DNA of 64,000 bases, from positions 11,806,017 through 11,870,016 of the forward strand of contig NC_134509.1 in NCBI RefSeq assembly GCF_027942865.1, written 5' to 3'. A program made the translations under genes and the position numbers. The stretch comes from Odontesthes bonariensis (Eukaryota; Chordata; Actinopteri; Atheriniformes; Atherinopsidae). Position 1 is the stretch's first letter, and the number at the start of each line of letters is the position of its first letter. The notes under the pieces are model-generated. The model saw nothing but the letters and a program-made list of their open reading frames with translations, was not told where the DNA came from and made no database searches. Positions 1 to 10,900 of this stretch are shown here, piece by piece.

Positions 1-480
1 CCCCCAAGCAGGTAGCCGGTTCCAAAAGAGAGGAGCCTGAAACCTAAAGGCTCTGCCTCTCATTCTAGTCCTAGAAATTCTAGGAACAACAAATAGATCA
101 GCATAACAATATTAACTCGCACGAACAATAAGATCTTTCAGATTGATGGGAGCTTAGTCATTAAGGACTGTGTATGTAATGGGGAGGACTTTAAATTCTA
201 TACAAAACTTCACAGGGAGTCAACGTAGAGAGGCCTAAAGATATGTGATCTCTCTTGGCAGAACCGGTCAGTGCCCTGGCCGCAGTGTTCTAGATCAACC
301 AAAAAATCCTCAGGGAATAACTTGGACAACCAGCTGAAATGGTACTGCAGTAGTAGACCAGTTTTTCGGTGTCCCTTTTACACAAGATGCTTTGTGATGT
401 CACCCAGATGAAAGAAGGCAGCTCTAATGAGAGTTAAAACAAAAATCCTGGTAAAAAACAATGACTGCAGAACTAAAAGA
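1..480 (-). repeat. Degraded LINE fragment, 3' part of reverse transcriptase (L2-like)
   Basis: The minus strand keeps a decayed copy of the C-terminal LINE segment usually read as LHWLPVKxRIDFK: around 190-230 it reads LPVKFCIEFKVL with stops nearby. The same domain occurs in better shape in the LINE at the right end of the window (SLHWLPVHQRIDFK). The piece is cut by the left edge, so its true length is unknown. No open frame remains and it is not a gene. The clade call is inferred from the type of C-terminal segment only. Confidence 0.6.
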
Positions 481-796
481 TTAGGCAATACCATCAAGTT
501 TCTGGGGCCAAAAAAAACAATGGGCCTCATGCAAGAACATTTTCGTATTTTCATTCTAAATTTCTCTCACTTTTTTCATAAGAAGGTCTCGTACGAACAC
601 GCCACGTCAGATTCAACAAACGCTCTTAACTTCGGAAAAAGTGTGTAAACGACCTGCGTAAATGATGAATCCCACTCGTGCGTATCTAAGTGCACGTGCA
701 CGAGGATAATAGATTTGCATACTCCACGCCAAAATTATACCATATTAGGAGCTGTGCTTCCTCTCTTCTGTGCCAGGAAGTGTTCAGTGTTGAATC

Positions 797-1040
797 ATGA
801 GAATGGCATCAAGGCGCAAAAAGAACAACTTTATGGGCTCTGAGATTGAAGTTCTGCTTTTAGAGATCCAAAAAGGAAAATCTGTCATTTTTAGCAGTGT
901 CAGCAGTGGAATTACAGGACCTGCTAAAGCGAAGAAATGGGAAGCAATTACGAGTGCTGTTAATACTGTGTCACCTGTAGTTCGTAATGTCACCGAAATA
1001 AAAAAATAAATGGCTTGATATGAAAATGGCTTAAAAAAAA
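797..1040 (+). pseudogene. Myb/SANT-like protein of the Harbinger element, broken
   Basis: The open part (797-1009) reads like the N-terminal Myb/SANT-like domain that partners Harbinger transposases: GSEIEVLLLEIQKGKSVIF, then KAKKWEAITSAVN, then RNVTEIKK. The expected next block, a WLDMKMA-like stretch, is still readable in another frame just downstream at about 1010-1035, so a small indel ended the frame. In intact elements this protein binds the transposon ends and brings in the transposase. No function is expected here. Confidence 0.75.
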
Positions 1041-1243
1041 AACGTCTCTCCATGAGCAGGCGCTCGATGACTGCAACTAAAGCCATGCAATCAGTTGTTG
1101 CCTCATCATGATGGCTCTTTGATGGGGTGGTCCATGAGGGGGTTCTTCTGGCACCACACCTTCTGGTCTGCCTGGGCTGGTTCAGGTTGTAGGAGACCCT
1201 CGTTCATGGCAATATTGCGCAAATCTGGCATTCCTTCTCTGGG

Positions 1244-1716
1244 CTATTTGCCCCCTGCTGTATCGAGACACACCCACCTGGCCTTCAGCTCAGTGCGCTC
1301 CATGACAGCACGGGTGCTTTGATGCGTATATGTGTCTCGTGCTCCAGTTATGATTGGCAGTCCAGCCATGGGATGAAAGTCCCTCTTAATTTGTACTTGT
1401 TGGACAGCGGTGTATGGGAATTTGATGTACCATGGGTGATAAACTGATGAGAGCTTTGATGACCAAGGGGAGCGCACGACTCACAGAGGACTAGGACACC
1501 CCCGATCTGTCTCCAATCTCGCTCTGAAAGGTTCTGTGGCCAATCAACTCCAGAGAAAAACACGCCGATCAAACCCCACAACTGTTGTGGCTCTAGCAAG
1601 CTGCATATTTGTAGCAGCACAGTCCTTGGTAATCTAAATCGCGATGTCAGCCATTCGTCTGTCTCCACACGGTCTCTTCCAAGAGCCTGACGCACTAAGG
1701 CATCCAAAAGTAGCAA
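1244..1716 (-). pseudogene. HARBI1-type DDE transposase, truncated
   Basis: Two minus-strand pieces match Harbinger transposase. The N-terminal piece reads ETDEWLTSRFRLPRTVLLQI. A later piece reads YIKFPYTAVQQ, then KRDFHPMAGLPIITGARD, the region around the first catalytic Asp. The segment between them is shortened and the frame changes. The rest of the catalytic domain towards the element's centre is missing. Non-functional. Confidence 0.8.
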
Positions 1717-2085
1717 GACAGCCGCTGGTTACGCTTCCCATTGACCTTGTTATATACAGATTCAAATGAACCTTCAATTAGTGCATAATTGAAGTCAAAC
1801 AGAATAATGTCAGCATCATTGTGGGGTATAATGTGTATATTTATTTATGTTTTCTTCAAAGTAATTAAATATACAATCCATTAGTCAAGCAAACTTGATT
1901 GGAATAACAGCAGACTATTTTACGAAACGCCTACGACAGGTCTGGATCACTCGTAAATTCTGTTCGTACTTGAAAGAAAACGTAAAATGTGAAAAGATTG
2001 GTGAATGCGCAAATTCTCTTAAATCACTCGTACGGACGGTTTAAGAACAAATCTGTGCGTACGAACAGTTCTTGCATGAGGCCCC

Positions 2086-2572
2086 TTTATCTTGTGTCTG
2101 CCTGAGAATAATTCCCAAATGGACTGAAGGGTGTCATTGCTGATAAAGTTGTTTTAAGCAAGTACAAAGTTTCACTCTATTATTTCCAATAGATCTACAA
2201 CACACTCAACACATTGTTTTTTTGTCATCATAGAACAAAGTGAGCTGTTTGTCTCACTAAGCATTATTCATTATTCTTTTACTCGGTGTCATGTGTTGTG
2301 GCCTCCTGAAAACGTTCACTGCTCATCATCCTTTAGATGGCAGCAGAGATCCAATGTAAATTATACACATAGTGCTTGTAACTGATGACAGTGCTCTGGT
2401 TGTAAAACATAATGGTTTGAAATCAGACAAAAATGATTTAGATTTGGAGTAGAATTGATTTTATTGCAACTACTCAAAATAAGGAATACATAAGAAAAAC
2501 CAGTGTAACATGCTGAATCATGTTGTGGACAAATCCAAGAACCGAAGTTTGATTTAGCTAACGCTATGGAAA
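2086..2572. other. Spacer without recognised features
   Basis: AT-rich sequence between the Harbinger end and the stop codon of the P/Q-rich SCPP gene. Its right part should hold the 3' UTR of that gene. I did not identify a gene or repeat family here. Confidence 0.4.
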
Positions 2573-3810
2573 TTAATTATTCTGAAGATGATTGTCTTCG
2601 TTACAAGGGGGTGCTGTGGTTGCCTCGGTGGGAGCTGGAATCTGAGGACAAACAGTAACAAGGGAACAGCGCGTGAATAAATCAAATTGATGTGTCTGGC
2701 AGAACAGTGTTAATTGCTTACAGCAGAACATTTGGAACTTTGTTTCCACTTTGTTTGCAATTTACACACTCTTACCTGAGTGTCCACAGAAGATTTGACA
2801 GTGTTTTCAGATTTTATAATCTGACGCTGTAGAGAAACAGAGGAACAATTAAACAGTTTAGTTTACATTTATATCACATGGTCTATCCAATGTGAATACA
2901 GTTTCATCATCTCCTACCCTGAATCTTCTGAGCAGATCAAGCTGAATAGGTGGCTGCTGTTGCATGACACCACCTGCCATCCCCTAAACAAAGATGACAC
3001 AAGAGCAAGATTTAGTTATTCTAGTGATTTCTTACATTTCTGGAAATGTTAACCAATGTTTAAGTAATGTTGTTAGAGAAATGAGTGGTTACCATCTGAG
3101 GTTGCTGAAAGGGATTCATTGGGGCCATTTGGGGAACACCCATGAAAGGAAGCTGGTAGTAAACCAGAAAGATAGATTCTTTTAATTGTTATTTTTTCAT
3201 TTCTAAACAACACTGGCTGAGTTTTGTGTTGTCAACACCACTACAGTGGTGTGCCACACTAACCGTATTGACTGCTGCTACAGGGTACACATTAGGCATA
3301 GGAGGTCGAACAGCAAAGGCAGGAACTCCAGGTACAAACTGCGAGAGGGCAATATAAGAAGTTAGTATTGTACATTGATGATTCACTGAGGAATGTTATC
3401 CCATGATTTTCTAAATGATTCAAATCAAATAATGACCGAAAGGACTGACCTGAGCAAACTGGGGCTGCCCACTGAAACCTACTCCACCACCAGCCACCAT
3501 AGGTGGGTTCAGACCTCCAGCCATCATCCTATTGAGCATTCCTGCGTTCATAGCTGCCAATAGCCTCTCCGTCTGCACAGAGCAGGAAAACAGTTTTCAC
3601 TTTGGCGGTGGCCTCATTTGGATTGTTGTGCTAGACATACATAAATTCATACGCTGATTGTATCTTACCTTGCCTGCATTGACCTGCAAAAAAACAAAGA
3701 GATGAGATGTCATATGACAAATAGACAGCTGGACAAACAAACACATGAAAATACAGAGTACTCACATAGGAGAAGGTTGCCACAAACACTGTGAAGAGAA
3801 GAAACTTCAT
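2573..3810 (-). CDS. P/Q-rich secretory calcium-binding phosphoprotein (SCPP)
   Basis: Eight coding exons on the minus strand, every intron in phase 0 with GT-AG ends: 3766-3810, 3669-3683, 3450-3572, 3264-3338, 3093-3152, 2918-2983, 2776-2826 and 2573-2641. They join into one frame of 167 residues. Exon one is a signal peptide (MKFLLFTVFVATFSY), followed by a five-residue exon (VNAGK). The body is rich in Met, Pro, Gln, Gly and Ala (for example MGVPQMAPMNPFQQPQM), then comes a basic LLRRFRRQIIKSE stretch and an IPAPTEATTAPP tail. Small phase-0 exons, signal peptide on its own exon and linkage to sparcl1 are the family hallmarks. P/Q-rich SCPPs are secreted into enamel, enameloid or dental epithelium. 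scpp5, scpp9 and odam are possible names, but I cannot choose. A non-coding first exon upstream is expected and was not placed. Confidence 0.85.
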
Positions 3811-6322
3811 TTTGCAGCCTGAAACCTGTGAACAGTACACTTTACTTCAAATGTTGAAGGACAGCTGTAACTCACTGTATTTACACCTTTTTATCTGTCC
3901 AAGAGATTATTATGAGCCAATTAGAGAAGAGAAGACTGACCTTTTCAAACACTATGTTTGTCACCTGTGTGTCATGAGAACTTGTGATATGACATCTTCA
4001 TTTTCAACAATGCAGGCTTTAAAAACTGTAAATCGCTTATTTTTCAAGGACTTCGCCGCGTTCAGTTATCTCACATTGTTCTCGATGTAGCTGAGTGACC
4101 ACAATAGAAAATAACAGAGTGATTCAGTGCCTTGGGGTTGGTCTGTGGGGGGTTGTGGACATACTGACTTAAAACTAATGAGAACCCTTTAAATGGTGCG
4201 GGTAGCGGTAACAGGAAGCAAACAACTGACATCATCATGAAGTGCTTTTGTAGATAAGATCATGACAAACAAATTTGCCTGTGCACTTAAATTGGAATCC
4301 AACGTGTAGCAAGCAGTGCCCTGTTTATGAAAAGATGGCTGTGGAAAACAGCTGATTATCATAGAAATAACATCTTGTGATTTAATTCATGTCTGGAGTG
4401 CAAATTTGATGTTGTCGAACTGCAGTATTATAGTAATGATTATGATAAACTTTATTTGTAGAGCGCTTTTTTAAAACGTGCTTACATAATGCTTTACAGA
4501 AAAAAAAAAATAACACACAGAGCAATGAAAAAAAAGGACAGACCACAAGATACAAAGATACACCTTACACTGGATAAACCAGAAACGGTTCTCCACACAG
4601 TCCAGGTCCTGAATCATGACAAGCATACTAAGGAACTAATGTGTGATAAAAGCAGTGTATAAGATGGAAAGAGTCAACATTAGAGGGTGAACTGTGTGTT
4701 CATAAGGTTACTGTTCAAGAGTGAGCAGGGCTTTGAGTCACAGAGCTGAAGCTGTAATGATTGCTATTGATATTACATCTGCCTAAAATATAAATATATG
4801 AATATAAGAAGTATCAAAGCAGGAATGAATGTGGATTAACCGGATGGTGAGGCTGGCTGATGAGGATCAAGTCAAGCCAGCAGCCACAGCACTACAGGTC
4901 TGCTAAGCATGAGAAGCACAATCAGGTAGAAAGATGGGGGGGGGGTTAGTACCATGCATGAAATATAGATTATCCTTTGATGCAAAAAAGCCATAGATTA
5001 TACTGCAGAAAGATATGCATGTGTTTCATGAATGTTATCAATGAACCAGCAACTATTAGATGAGACAGTCCTAGATGTGGTGATCAGGTGAATATAGTCT
5101 TGCTGACAGTGGAGCGTGAAATTAATTCAATTAAACCATGCATTAAAATGTATTTGTGTGTCATGCCGGGCAGATGGTACAGAAAAGATATCTCTAGAAA
5201 CGGGAGAGATATGGAGCCTTATGAATTTGATATGTTAAATTATTATGTTAAATATTCCAATATGTTAAAAAGCCTGCGTCAAACTTTTTAGGTTATGAGG
5301 AAAGACAAAGAGTTTGTGTGTGTTATTCATTCGAGGCAAGCTCGTCTGCGTCGTCTCCCACATTTCTATCATTACGACCAGACAGACATGTTTTATTAAA
5401 CTTGAAGAACAGATCAGTAAGAAAAAAAATATCCTTTTGATCCAGGTTCTTATGGAAAGGGTCAACAATGTACTTTTCACATAAGCATCCAGTGAGCTTG
5501 GAATCATAAGCAAGATAGAGACAAAGATAATGCAAAGTTAAGATACTTTCCAAGATACTTTCCACGGGCATGACTGGGGGCCTTTTTTTAATTTGTGATG
5601 AGGTTGAGGTTGTAACTGTCTGAATTGTTTAGGTTTTATGTGCCCTAGCCTTAAGACAAATGCAAATACAGACACAGAAGAACATACATGGTACTTCATG
5701 TTTTATCTGCACCTCTTATCAACGCATATTAGAACCATTACAATCATTCCCTGGTGGTTGGCTCATTATTTTGTCTCATGTCCAGGCTGTCTGGAAATGG
5801 TTTTCTGCTGCTGACTGAGCCACCCACAGCAAACCAGGTAAACACTATGCGGGAAGTCTGGTCTGGAGCTTTAATTATACGCTGTCATTTTTTTCTAATT
5901 TAGGAACTGTTTTTCCTTTTTTTGCAGGTTTATGTTCTGAGAAATTACATTTGCTGTGATTATAATTACTTCTTTCAATAGTCAATTCATAGATCCTATT
6001 AGATTTTTCTTTTTATTATGATATCACAGGTTTTAAAGAAATATATTCAAATACTTGAAGAACTTAGCAAATATGTAAATGTTTCAGATGTTTTCAAGCT
6101 TTGAGACCCAAATTATGATTTAGCAAGTTGGCACTCAACTGTAAACAGAAGTTTTGTGTATATTTCTAACAGCTACTTACACAAAAAGTAACAGCTGTCT
6201 TTGGAGCTGCACCCATTATGATGGCTGACTGAATTCAGTGTTTATATGTATTTTGGGCAACAGGTGACGTGTGTGTTCGAATTCAGAAATCAACAAGGTC
6301 TCGACAGTTTAAACTTCAATTA
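3811..6322. other. Intergenic spacer between two SCPP-block genes
   Basis: Should contain the non-coding first exon and promoter of the P/Q-rich gene just upstream of 3820: a splice acceptor ends about 12 bases before its start codon. A fish repeat tail is seen at 4440-4510 and listed separately. I saw no other open frame that looks like a gene. Confidence 0.4.
4440..4510. repeat. Interspersed repeat tail (fish LINE/SINE 3' end type)
   Basis: The phrase CTTTATTTGTAGAGCGC followed by a GTGCTTACATAATGC-like stretch is a variant of a 3' tail seen throughout fish genomes. Only the tail is recognisable. The family was not assigned. Confidence 0.45.
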
Positions 6323-6328
6323 TTTATT
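6323..6328 (-). other. Poly(A) signal for the intronless gene
   Basis: AATAAA on the minus strand, about 120 bases past the stop codon of the 6445-7098 frame. With the TATA box upstream it defines a compact transcription unit of about 0.8 kb. Confidence 0.5.
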
Positions 6329-6444
6329 GGTTGTTGATTATGATAATAATTTACATGACTTCAGTGTGAAAAGCTGGTCATGCGACAGGCTTTGTAAGCT
6401 CGATGTAGGAATAAATCATGATCTGTTGGAGCTGCGTGGTCTCA

Positions 6445-7098
6445 TTAGAATAGCTTCTCCTCCGTGTCTATCCCAGAACCTTCTTCCTCCTCTTCACCAG
6501 CCACAACCTTCGTCAGCGCATCATGTTCCCTCCTGAGACGAGCTGCCAATGAACGCTGAAACCTCATTCTTCCTCTTGGCTTCCCACCACCACCAGCACC
6601 GCCCAACTGCTGCTGGATATTGGGACCGGCCACCGAGATCAGCTGCAGTTGGCCAGGAGTCAACACGGCAGGCTGAGGTTCGATTCCAGCATTAAACTGT
6701 GGCAGCATCGTAAACAGTGTCACAGGCCCACCCCCAGCTTGCTGGGCCATCTGCCCTTGGAGATTCCCATTGGCTCCACCTGCCTGCCCCACGAGAAAAG
6801 TTCCACCTTGCTGGAGAGCTGCAATGGGGATTAGTTGCTGCAATAGAGCCTGACCTACAGGGTTCCCAACTGGCAGGATAAAAAATGACCCACCAAGTTG
6901 GACTAACCGTGCCACAGTAGGTTCACCCATTAGTGGAACTCCATTTTGAGCCCCAGCGTTGGCACCATTACCAGCCGCTGCTGCCCCTCCATTGTTATTG
7001 GCGCCCCCTTTCATAAGTGCCTCAGCACTCCCTGAAGACACACCACCATCCACCACAACAGCCATCATCTGAAAGATAACCCACAGTATGCAGTACAT
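6445..7098 (-). CDS. Intronless A/G/Q-rich secreted-type protein, SCPP-like
   Basis: A 217-codon frame with a hydrophobic start (MYCILWVIFQMMAVVV) that can serve as a signal peptide. Next come a Gly/Ala/Asn-rich stretch (residues about 30-50), a Gln/Leu/Gly/Pro middle (LLQQLIPIAALQQGGTFLVG, LTPGQLQLI), a basic block with dibasic sites (RGRMRFQRSLAARLRR) and an acidic tail (GEEEEEGSGIDTEEKLF). It lies between a P/Q-rich SCPP gene and sparcl1 on the same strand, and its make-up resembles P/Q-rich SCPPs, so membership is inferred. Unlike SCPPs it appears to have one coding exon. TTATCTTTCAG just after the first codons looks like a splice acceptor, so an upstream exon with a different start cannot be excluded. 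I do not recognise a named orthologue. Confidence 0.6.
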   Translation of the reverse strand: MYCILWVIFQMMAVVVDGGVSSGSAEALMKGGANNNGGAAAAGNGANAGAQNGVPLMGEPTVARLVQLGGSFFILPVGNPVGQALLQQLIPIAALQQGGTFLVGQAGGANGNLQGQMAQQAGGGPVTLFTMLPQFNAGIEPQPAVLTPGQLQLISVAGPNIQQQLGGAGGGGKPRGRMRFQRSLAARLRREHDALTKVVAGEEEEEGSGIDTEEKLF

Positions 7099-7153
7099 GT
7101 TTTATCTCTGTGACAGCAGACAGTCGACAGGTGAGCAGCCGCTTCTCACCTTT

Positions 7154-7161
7154 CTTATATA
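7154..7161 (-). promoter_or_regulatory. TATA box of the intronless gene
   Basis: TATATAAG on the minus strand, 56 bases before the ATG at 7098. Transcription starting about 30 bases downstream would give a very short leader. This supports the single-exon model. Confidence 0.55.
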
Positions 7162-7979
7162 GAGGGTGTCAGATTCGGAGATCAACGAGAACGGTCCAAT
7201 GAGAATCCAACGCTTTATCTCAAAACAACAAGTTAGTGTAATCATAATGACTAAGCTACAAGCTATTTTTTGCTTTGTTGCCTAGAGGGCCATTATTCAG
7301 GATTAAGTGGCAAACCAAAACCGCATTCGAGTGACTCGCATTTTCAATCCCATTGTTGTAGGGGACATATTTTCATGTCATGAAAGCGCAAAGACACAAT
7401 GAATACGACAGCATAAACAAGTGTTTACCGGGCACTTTTGGGGGCCCAAGGGATCCACCAACATGATGCAATGACTTTATTTTTTGAACATTGAGGAAAC
7501 ACAAGTCAACCTTAGCGACAGGTTGTTATAATGGATTATATGATCACAAGACATTTTCAGCATTTACTACCAAGTTAAGCAACATTAACTGATTTACAGC
7601 AGCTGTATAACACAATGCTTTGAAATTAAACTAAGCCTTGTTGTACACCTTTTCTATTAATAAGCTACGGTAAACTTTCCCCCCAGTTTGGAATGCATTA
7701 TAAAACAATTTCTGAATTAAACTAGCTAAAAGTAACTATTTCCTTTATTTGAATGAACAGTTCTATAAGCTTTACCTAAATTATACATCACCCAATTAGT
7801 TGCCCAAGCTCCACCTAGCACAAGATAACAGCGATAATATCCAATACTTGTCTTTTGAAGCAGGAGGTAAAATTACTTTCTTTCAACAGTATTTGTGTGT
7901 TCAGCGAAATATCGAGAGCCAGATGGTTCTTAGCACAGCTTCCAAAAGCTCGAATAGGTGATGAGGTACAAAGTCAATC
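7162..7979. other. Spacer and sparcl1 3' UTR
   Basis: Left of the sparcl1 stop codon lies its 3' UTR. A minus-strand AATAAA at 7744-7749 is the nearest candidate poly(A) signal, with another at 7477-7482. No other gene seen. Confidence 0.4.
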
Positions 7980-10900
7980 TCAGAAAAGCAGGTTAACATC
8001 CATATCATCTGTAGAGAGAAAAGTTAAAAAAAAAGTTAAAAAAAGAATTAATAAAGATACCTGAAAAGTGTTTGGTTGGATGAGAAAAGGTTTGAAGCTG
8101 AAACATTTCAAATTTTTGCATTTTTCTATCTTGTAAAAAGGATAACACTGAAGCAAATAATTACAACTGAAATCATCAAAATCAAAACAAGTGTGCTACA
8201 TATATACAGTACAGAGACCGCTGATCATTAAATCTTAATCACTGTGTGCTGGTTGTGTTGGACTTTAATTAGAATAATTATTTTGCACTAAGGATCACAA
8301 CATACCCATATTGCTGAGAATTGTGAAATCAAAAGAATGATTTAGTGATATGTTTATAACACACATGCTTTGATGCTTTGATTTTTGCTGATAAAATATA
8401 ACACCACTGAATTCAGAATGGTCTATTTTAAGCGTGATTCAAGGCCACCAAAAAGGGAAACTCGGAAAAAAAAATCTAAAACCAAAGATGAATTAGTCTG
8501 ATAGCAGTGAATGGTTTATTGTTTTCTGAATAATATTGTCACCATAAATGCTTTTATCTCAGTAATCATATTGTAAAAAAAAAAAAAAGTTATTTTAACA
8601 GCCAATAACAACAGTTAAAAGCTTCTTACAAAAAGAGTGATTTCCTTTGTTGCATTTCTCAGCTAACTGTTAAGGATGTAGTTAAAGACATCATGCTGCT
8701 CTCACCGTTTTTGATACCAAAGCAGGAGGTCCACTCTTTGAAGGACACCTGTTTGTCTTTGTCAGCATCACACTCCTGGAAGAAGCGAGAGGTACAGTGC
8801 TCCATTGGCACCAGAGGGACCCTGAGTGGGGCCAGCTCTGAGTGGGACAACAGCCTGCATGAAGTGAGCAGAGAGTGGAGTTTGATCACATTAGTGTGGA
8901 CGGTATCTGTCATTACTGAGTAATATGTGACCTGATATTTTAGACTAATATTGGCTTCTGTACAGATGTGATTGACTTAATAATAACAACAATAACTAGA
9001 AAAGTGATTCTTGCAGAAAATAAAACAAAACTACAAAACTGTTAGATCATGCTCTTACATTGATGCATTGATAATGATTAGTATCTATTAATAAGTAATT
9101 CTGCCAAAACACAAATTATAAGCCAACATACAGTATATACAATTAAATCAAAGCTTCTTGTGGTTATCTAAATAGAGTAGGGTCACAAGTCAAAGCTGAA
9201 CAATCAATAGAATTGGTTTCACTGAACCTTCAGTTTCACTGAAACGCTGACTTTTCTTTTCAATACTATTAAAACCAACTATTGTTGAAAAGTTACAGTG
9301 AGTTACATTTCTCATGTGTCTATGCATGAAATCTTCACAATATCTTTTAATTTATCTGGACTGTTGCTTGTTTTTAAATTCATTTAAATAATTTTATTTG
9401 TTTCTCTTTATATTCTTTTACATATTTTTAATGTTTCTTCCACTCCCTGCTGCAATGCTTTTATTTTATGTAAAGCACTTTGAATTGTTTTGTACATGAA
9501 ATGTGCTATACAAATAAATTTGACTTGATTTGATTTTGATTTGAAAGCATTTTTTGGATGCAATCACCAAAATTAGAAATCAGTCTGGACACAGATGATT
9601 GAAATGTACCTGTCAGAAGGGTGCTGGTCCAGCTGAGCAAACTGCCAGTGCACAGGGTAGATGTACATGTTGTAGTTCTTCTCAAAATCCTGAACCAGCA
9701 GATCAACAGTGTGATCACCGGCATAAAGGCGCCTCTCATTCTCAAAGATTTTCTTCACCTATGCATAAGATACATAAAACCACAAATCAGTTGGTTTTTA
9801 ATGACTCAATATGCTAAACAATATACCACAATATGTATGAATGCTCTTTTATGAAATATATATATATTTATTGAATGTAAAAAGCTGTTGAAGTTTGTGG
9901 ATTTTGTGACAGGAAGTAAACAAAATATTGATTTTATTACAAAATATGCATATTCTTTTATTCTTTCACCTTTGTTCAACTTTTACTCTTTATCCATTAT
10001 CACACATTCAGTTTGTTCCAGTTTTGTTTTGTCCCCATATTTTCAGAGCATGCAAGTTGTTTCATACATAAAGTTCCTTTAAAATTGGAAAAGGAAAAGT
10101 TGCATCACAAGTGACAATTCTATCAACAAATTCAAGTTCCAAAACAGAAGTACAAACTTTGATGTTCTCAGTAGCTCTGACATCAAAGCTTAAGGCCACA
10201 GATGTTTAAGAAGCCAAGCTACATCTATTGACTGGTTTAGATATATTCTCAATAATGATTTTAGGTTTGCGCCTTACTCTGAAATGCTGTTTCGGGGTGA
10301 GGAAGCCAGGAGACACAGAATCCTGCTCGTAGAGCTGCAGCAGCACATTTTTCAGCCAGTCCCTCATTCGGAGTGGGAACTGGACCAGCTCGGTGTCCAC
10401 ACATGGAGGTATCACTGAGGGAGAGCAGGACAGAGGACAAGAAGGAGAATTTTTTTCTTACACCATGCTCAAAGGTTTTTGCTTGAACACTACAGTTTAC
10501 ACAGAGGGTAACTCTTACATTTGCATGAGCCAGTGTAGTCCAAATGAAGTCTTTGGCCTTTCTTAGTTCCCTCCAAGTTGCATTTAGTGGCAAAGAGCTC
10601 GCATGACGTATCATATGTTTTGTTGTCTGTCCCACAAACCTAAATGGAAACAAAATTGTCAATATAAACAGATGCTAAGCTTTCTAGCTGAGTCATAAGC
10701 AGATTTCACATACTTACATGATCAAATTCATTTACGCTCTGTGCACATTCTGACGGCTTTTGACATACGCAGCTCGGCTTACTGTCTGCATCAAGTTTAC
10801 ATGTTTTACCACGCTTACAACGGAAATTGTCACAGGGATCTAGAAAAAAAGAGGAAAAACCGAAAGTTAAATCTGACTCATGATTTGAAAAAAACTAAAG

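Larger units (their letters stand above)
521..2085. mobile_element. PIF/Harbinger DNA transposon, degraded
   Basis: The ends are matching inverted repeats: GGGCCTCATGCAAGAAC at about 522-538 and its reverse complement at about 2067-2083. That start resembles the GGGCCTCAT ends common in fish Harbinger elements. Inside are the two genes the superfamily carries, in opposite orientation: a Myb/SANT-like DNA-binding protein on the plus strand and a HARBI1-type transposase on the minus strand. Both are broken. I see no clear 3-base target duplication at the borders, so the exact end bases may be off by one or two. The copy is dead. Confidence 0.85.

Noticed and set aside
7137-7153. Splice donor AAAGGTGAGAAG right after the TATA box of the intronless gene
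   Set aside because: It lies only a few bases from the TATA box, upstream of any likely transcription start.
8661-8706. Read-through end of sparcl1 ([16 protein letters not shown])
   Set aside because: A strong donor (GTGAGAG) lies at 8705, and a proper last exon at 7980-8008 restores the family end DDMDVNLLF in phase.
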